Position numbers and translations under genes: made by a program. Positions 6,535 through 8,568 of a stretch of DNA of 8,568 nucleotides are shown piece by piece (within the stretch, counting starts at the first letter, position 1; every line of letters begins with the position of its first letter). This DNA is from an uncultured Chloroflexota bacterium (lineage in GTDB: Bacteria; Chloroflexota; Dehalococcoidia; SM23-28-2; RBG-16-64-32). Location: NCBI GenBank assembly GCA_913056415.1, contig CAJXNA010000074.1, positions 1 to 8,568 of the forward strand. The letters run 5' to 3'. Under the pieces are notes generated by a model. It was not told the origin of the DNA. It did no database searches and was given only the letters and a program-made list of their open reading frames with translations.

Positions 6535-6603
6535 AGATTGGGAGACGAAGCGCGACTCGTGCCCACATGCCAAGCAGCCAGCCCTATACCGTACGGCCTC
6601 TGC

Positions 6604-6632
6604 GGCGACACCGGAATCGAGCCGGCAGCGCC
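6604..6632 (-). terminator. Strong hairpin abutting the UbiA stop codon
   Basis: Directly after the TAA stop of the UbiA-fusion gene, the - strand folds into an 11-bp stem with one mismatch (outer GGCG/CGCC, inner GCCGG/CCGGT) and a 7-base loop CTCGATT. Position suggests transcript termination or 3'-end protection for the two-gene operon. No T run follows, so a Rho-independent terminator of the usual type is not shown. The inner stem and loop look like a tRNA T arm. Confidence 0.45.
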
Positions 6633-7994
6633 TTAGGTCAGGATCCCCGGCGGCGAATCGAACACGGCATCAGCCACCACGGCGACCATGTAGCCGGAGA
6701 AGAGCAGCAATCCCACGATCAGATGGAGCTGTACGTTCTGGCCCATCGTGGCCATCAGGTCGTAGGGCTTGGTGTAGTGCTCGCGAATCCCTTTGTGCAC
6801 GCTGAACGCCAGGGGCAGCGCAATCAGGGCGATCAGCGTGGGACGCGGGATCACGCCCACAACGGCGGCGACAGACACTACCGCGAAGGCTGCCAGGGCG
6901 AGCATCAGGAAGCCCTGCGTGACCAGTTCACGGCTCATCCTGGCTGGCAGCGTGCGCTTTCCCACGGAGGCGTCGCTGTAGCGGTCGGGGATCTCGTTCA
7001 CGTAGAGGATGAGGGCGACCAGGATCGCCACCGGGATCGAGGCGACGAACGCCTCGACCGACAACCGCTCCGCCTGGACGACGTACGCCCCGAGCACCAT
7101 GATCGGGCCGAACCCCAGCGCCGTCGTCAGCTCCCCAAGGCCGTGGTGCACCAGTCTCAGCGGAGGCGCCGTGTAGAACACGCTCAGCGCTACCCCGATG
7201 GCCCCGATGGCGAGAAGCTCCAGGGATCCCCGCGTCACCACCAGATACAGCCCGATGGTGATGCCAACGACGTAAGCCCCGATGGACAGCGCGCTCATCT
7301 GCCGCAGAGTGACTAGGCCGCGCTGAACGACACGGGAGCCGCCGCTGTACTGGGTGGGGTTCACGTTCGCATCGTCGGCGCCGGAGAAGGCATCGAATAC
7401 GTCATTTGCCACGTTCAACCCGATATGGATGGCGGCTCCGCCCAGCAGCGTGAGTATGGCCAGCCACAGGCTGAAGGAACCGTCGTTCGCAGCCACTGCG
7501 GTTCCCAGCAGGATGGGCACAATCGAGGCGGTGAGGAATGGCAAGCGGGTGGCCAGCAGGAAGGTCCAGAGCGGCGACAGGCGCGGCTTCACCGCGACGC
7601 CCCGCTCCTCCGACAGCGATTCCAGGTAGCGCTTCGCCTGCTTGTTTGAGCGCTCAACGTACTCGAAGAACGGCGTGACCTCCTCGTCCCAGCCCCAGGC
7701 CCGGCTTGGCCGCAGCACCATCTCGTCCCCCTCAGCGACGAGGCGGCCCCAGAAGGACAGGTACCGCCGCTCGTCGTAGCCCACGCCCGGCTGCGGCCGG
7801 ATGTGGCTGGCGATCACGTTCACCTCTCGGTCCGTCGGCAGCGCCAGCCCCGTACGCCGTCCGATGCGCACCTCGCCCTTTTCGACGTCGACCTGGAACT
7901 GGGCGGCTGTCTGGACGGGGTACCCATCATCGCCCACCCATGACACCACCACGTGCGGGTACGTCGCGAGCTTCGCAAAGACTTCGGGCTCCAT
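6633..7994 (-). CDS. Split-barrel (PPOX-like) domain fused to UbiA-family prenyltransferase
   Basis: 453 residues in two parts. Residues 1-130 lack membrane segments and read like a flavin-type split barrel (YPHVVVSWVGDDGYPVQTAAQF, then VEKGEVRIG, and RRYLSFWGRLV), ending in a charged helix ERSNKQAKRYLESL. Residues 145-453 are a UbiA intramembrane prenyltransferase with about 8-9 hydrophobic helices. First Asp motif NVANDVFDAFSGADD (194-208) and second NEIPDRYSDASVGKRTLP (333-350) should bind Mg2+ and the prenyl diphosphate; FYTAPPLRL (273-281) is also typical. The Asp motifs most resemble MenA-type enzymes, so a quinone or related aromatic acceptor is plausible but unproven. Start ATG at 7994, chosen for AGGAGG 10 bases upstream and for lying 2 bases after the previous stop; the frame extends upstream only as overlap with the neighbour. 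Confidence 0.88.
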   Translation of the reverse strand: MEPEVFAKLATYPHVVVSWVGDDGYPVQTAAQFQVDVEKGEVRIGRRTGLALPTDREVNVIASHIRPQPGVGYDERRYLSFWGRLVAEGDEMVLRPSRAWGWDEEVTPFFEYVERSNKQAKRYLESLSEERGVAVKPRLSPLWTFLLATRLPFLTASIVPILLGTAVAANDGSFSLWLAILTLLGGAAIHIGLNVANDVFDAFSGADDANVNPTQYSGGSRVVQRGLVTLRQMSALSIGAYVVGITIGLYLVVTRGSLELLAIGAIGVALSVFYTAPPLRLVHHGLGELTTALGFGPIMVLGAYVVQAERLSVEAFVASIPVAILVALILYVNEIPDRYSDASVGKRTLPARMSRELVTQGFLMLALAAFAVVSVAAVVGVIPRPTLIALIALPLAFSVHKGIREHYTKPYDLMATMGQNVQLHLIVGLLLFSGYMVAVVADAVFDSPPGILT

Positions 7995-7996
7995 GT

Positions 7997-8476
7997 TCAG
8001 TTTTCCTCCTGGGCGACCGCCACCTGAGGCGCCGATGCCGGATCGCCGTTCTCCCACCAGAGGACCCGGCGAGGTGTGATCTCGATGATCGCGCGCTCGA
8101 AGAACAGGGGCAGCGCGAACCGCTTGCTGAGGAAGAAGTCTATGGCCGGCTCCTTGGCACGCCAGAGGGGCAGCACCTGCATCCACGTCTCATGCGGGTC
8201 ATCCTCTATGATGCGTGCGTCTCCCTGGATGCTGCAGCGGGCCGTCAACCCCTCGCAGGCGGCGGGGTCGGTGATCGCAACGCTCACCTTCCCGTTACGT
8301 TTGATGTGCTCCAGCTTCTTGGAAAACAGCACGCTGGAGGTCAGGTAGATACGCTTCCCATCCCAGAGGGGGATCAGCGGATGTGTGACGGGCTCCCCTT
8401 CGCTGCCCACCACGGTCAGTTCGGAGACGAGAGCTACTCGGAGCAGCTCATCGACAGGTGCTGGTATCCAGCTCAT
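7997..8476 (-). CDS. Pyridoxamine 5'-phosphate oxidase-like (FMN/F420 split-barrel) protein
   Basis: 159-residue soluble protein of the flavin split-barrel superfamily, whose members bind FMN, F420 or haem and include many uncharacterised oxidoreductases. Visible pattern: VALVSELTVVGSEGEPVTHPLIPLWDG with the early beta-strand pair, RIYLTSSVLFSKKLEHIKRNGKVSVAI (strand plus the phosphate-side basic helix typical of cofactor binding), then LTARCSIQGDARIIEDD, where the family has its v.v.G.a.l strand. A C-terminal FFERAIIEITPRRVLWWENGD strand closes the barrel. The true PNP oxidase pdxH is longer and has other signatures, so a vitamin B6 role is not supported. ATG at 8476 with GGGAGGT just upstream. 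The TGA is 2 bases before the UbiA-fusion gene, so the two are translated from one message. Confidence 0.85.
   Translation of the reverse strand: MSWIPAPVDELLRVALVSELTVVGSEGEPVTHPLIPLWDGKRIYLTSSVLFSKKLEHIKRNGKVSVAITDPAACEGLTARCSIQGDARIIEDDPHETWMQVLPLWRAKEPAIDFFLSKRFALPLFFERAIIEITPRRVLWWENGDPASAPQVAVAQEEN
8005..8010 (-). promoter_or_regulatory. Ribosome-binding site of UbiA-fusion gene
   Basis: AGGAGG on the - strand within the last codons of the split-barrel gene, 10 bases before ATG 7994. It decides the start and excludes the much longer upstream extension of the same frame. Confidence 0.8.
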
Positions 8477-8568
8477 GACTACCTCCCAGCCGAGGGTAGC
8501 ACGGCACCGGCTTGTGCGCTAGTTCACGAAAGCGCTGCGAGCCCGAGATCTTGGCGCGCACCGCCGGA
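8477..8568 (-). other. Upstream end of window: RBS and possible 3' end of another gene
   Basis: GGGAGGT (8481-8487) is the ribosome-binding site of the split-barrel gene. Further upstream one - strand frame is open from the window edge to TGA at 8524-8526, reading SGGARQDLGLAALS. This could be the C-terminus of a further gene, but 14 residues are too few to identify it. No convincing promoter is seen here. Confidence 0.25.

Larger units (their letters stand above)
6439..6632. other. Spacer between accC and the UbiA-fusion gene
   Basis: 194 bases with no credible gene on either strand. Read on the - strand from the UbiA stop toward accC it holds a strong hairpin, the palindrome CCGTACGG (6589-6596), a nested inverted repeat and a candidate extended -10 promoter with a TTGACA downstream of it (6457-6468 area). 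Each supportable element is listed separately. Confidence 0.6.

Noticed and set aside
5818..6636. Long + strand open frame opposite accC
   Set aside because: It is antisense to the highly conserved biotin carboxylase core and has no recognisable motif or ribosome-binding site.
6600..6675. A full tRNA gene on the - strand
   Set aside because: Only the T-arm-like hairpin is present. The expected 5' acceptor strand CGGCGAC, D arm and anticodon arm are absent, and the upstream bases encode the UbiA C-terminus.
6567..7316. Long + strand open frame opposite the UbiA-fusion gene
   Set aside because: Its product is rich in Arg, His, Gln and Asp and matches no fold. It lies wholly antisense to clear membrane-protein codons, a common artefact in high-GC DNA.
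7995..8186. 64-residue N-terminal extension of the UbiA-fusion frame
   Set aside because: It overlaps the split-barrel gene in another frame, lacks a ribosome-binding site, and is low-quality sequence. The ATG at 7994 has AGGAGG at a proper distance.

Overview
This window is chromosomal DNA from a high-GC bacterium. It holds mostly housekeeping genes: the 3' part of pheS and complete pheT on the + strand, then infC-rpmI-rplT, a split acyl-CoA carboxylase pair (biotin carboxylase plus biotin carrier), and a two-gene membrane/flavin-fold operon, all on the - strand. There are no insertion sequences, phage genes or CRISPR arrays. A CxxC..CxxC PheS, a separate biotin carboxylase with a BT-like/biotinyl partner, and a MenA-like UbiA protein would fit Chloroflexota or a similar deep-branching lineage. 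That placement is inference from general appearance and is weak.

Layout: positions 3-3164 hold pheS(partial)-pheT, separated by 9 bases. A 42-base convergent gap with two small hairpins follows. Positions 3207-4346 hold rplT, rpmI and infC, read leftward in the order infC-rpmI-rplT with tight junctions. Position 4347-4420 is a short promoter/leader region. Positions 4421-6438 hold accB-like and accC, overlapping by 19 bases. A 194-base spacer (6439-6632) carries an inverted repeat, a candidate extended -10 promoter and a strong hairpin. Positions 6633-8476 hold a split-barrel/UbiA fusion gene preceded by a stand-alone split-barrel gene, 2 bases apart. The last 92 bases hold the ribosome-binding site of that gene and perhaps the end of another gene.

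How they work together: PheST is the tetrameric phenylalanyl-tRNA synthetase. IF3, L35 and L20 serve initiation and the 50S subunit. AccC and its carrier charge biotin with CO2 for a carboxyltransferase not encoded here. The UbiA protein should transfer a prenyl chain in the membrane, probably for quinone or related lipid synthesis.

The most notable points are these. The infC reading frame has no ATG, GTG or TTG before its conserved body, and a well-placed Shine-Dalgarno points to an ATA start. rpmI, rplT, accB and accC all start with TTG, so every cistron from accC to rplT lacks an AUG start. The UbiA prenyltransferase is fused to a flavin-type split-barrel domain and sits beside a second split-barrel protein, which is the best candidate here for uncharacterised biology. 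The infC operon and pheST face each other instead of running in tandem.
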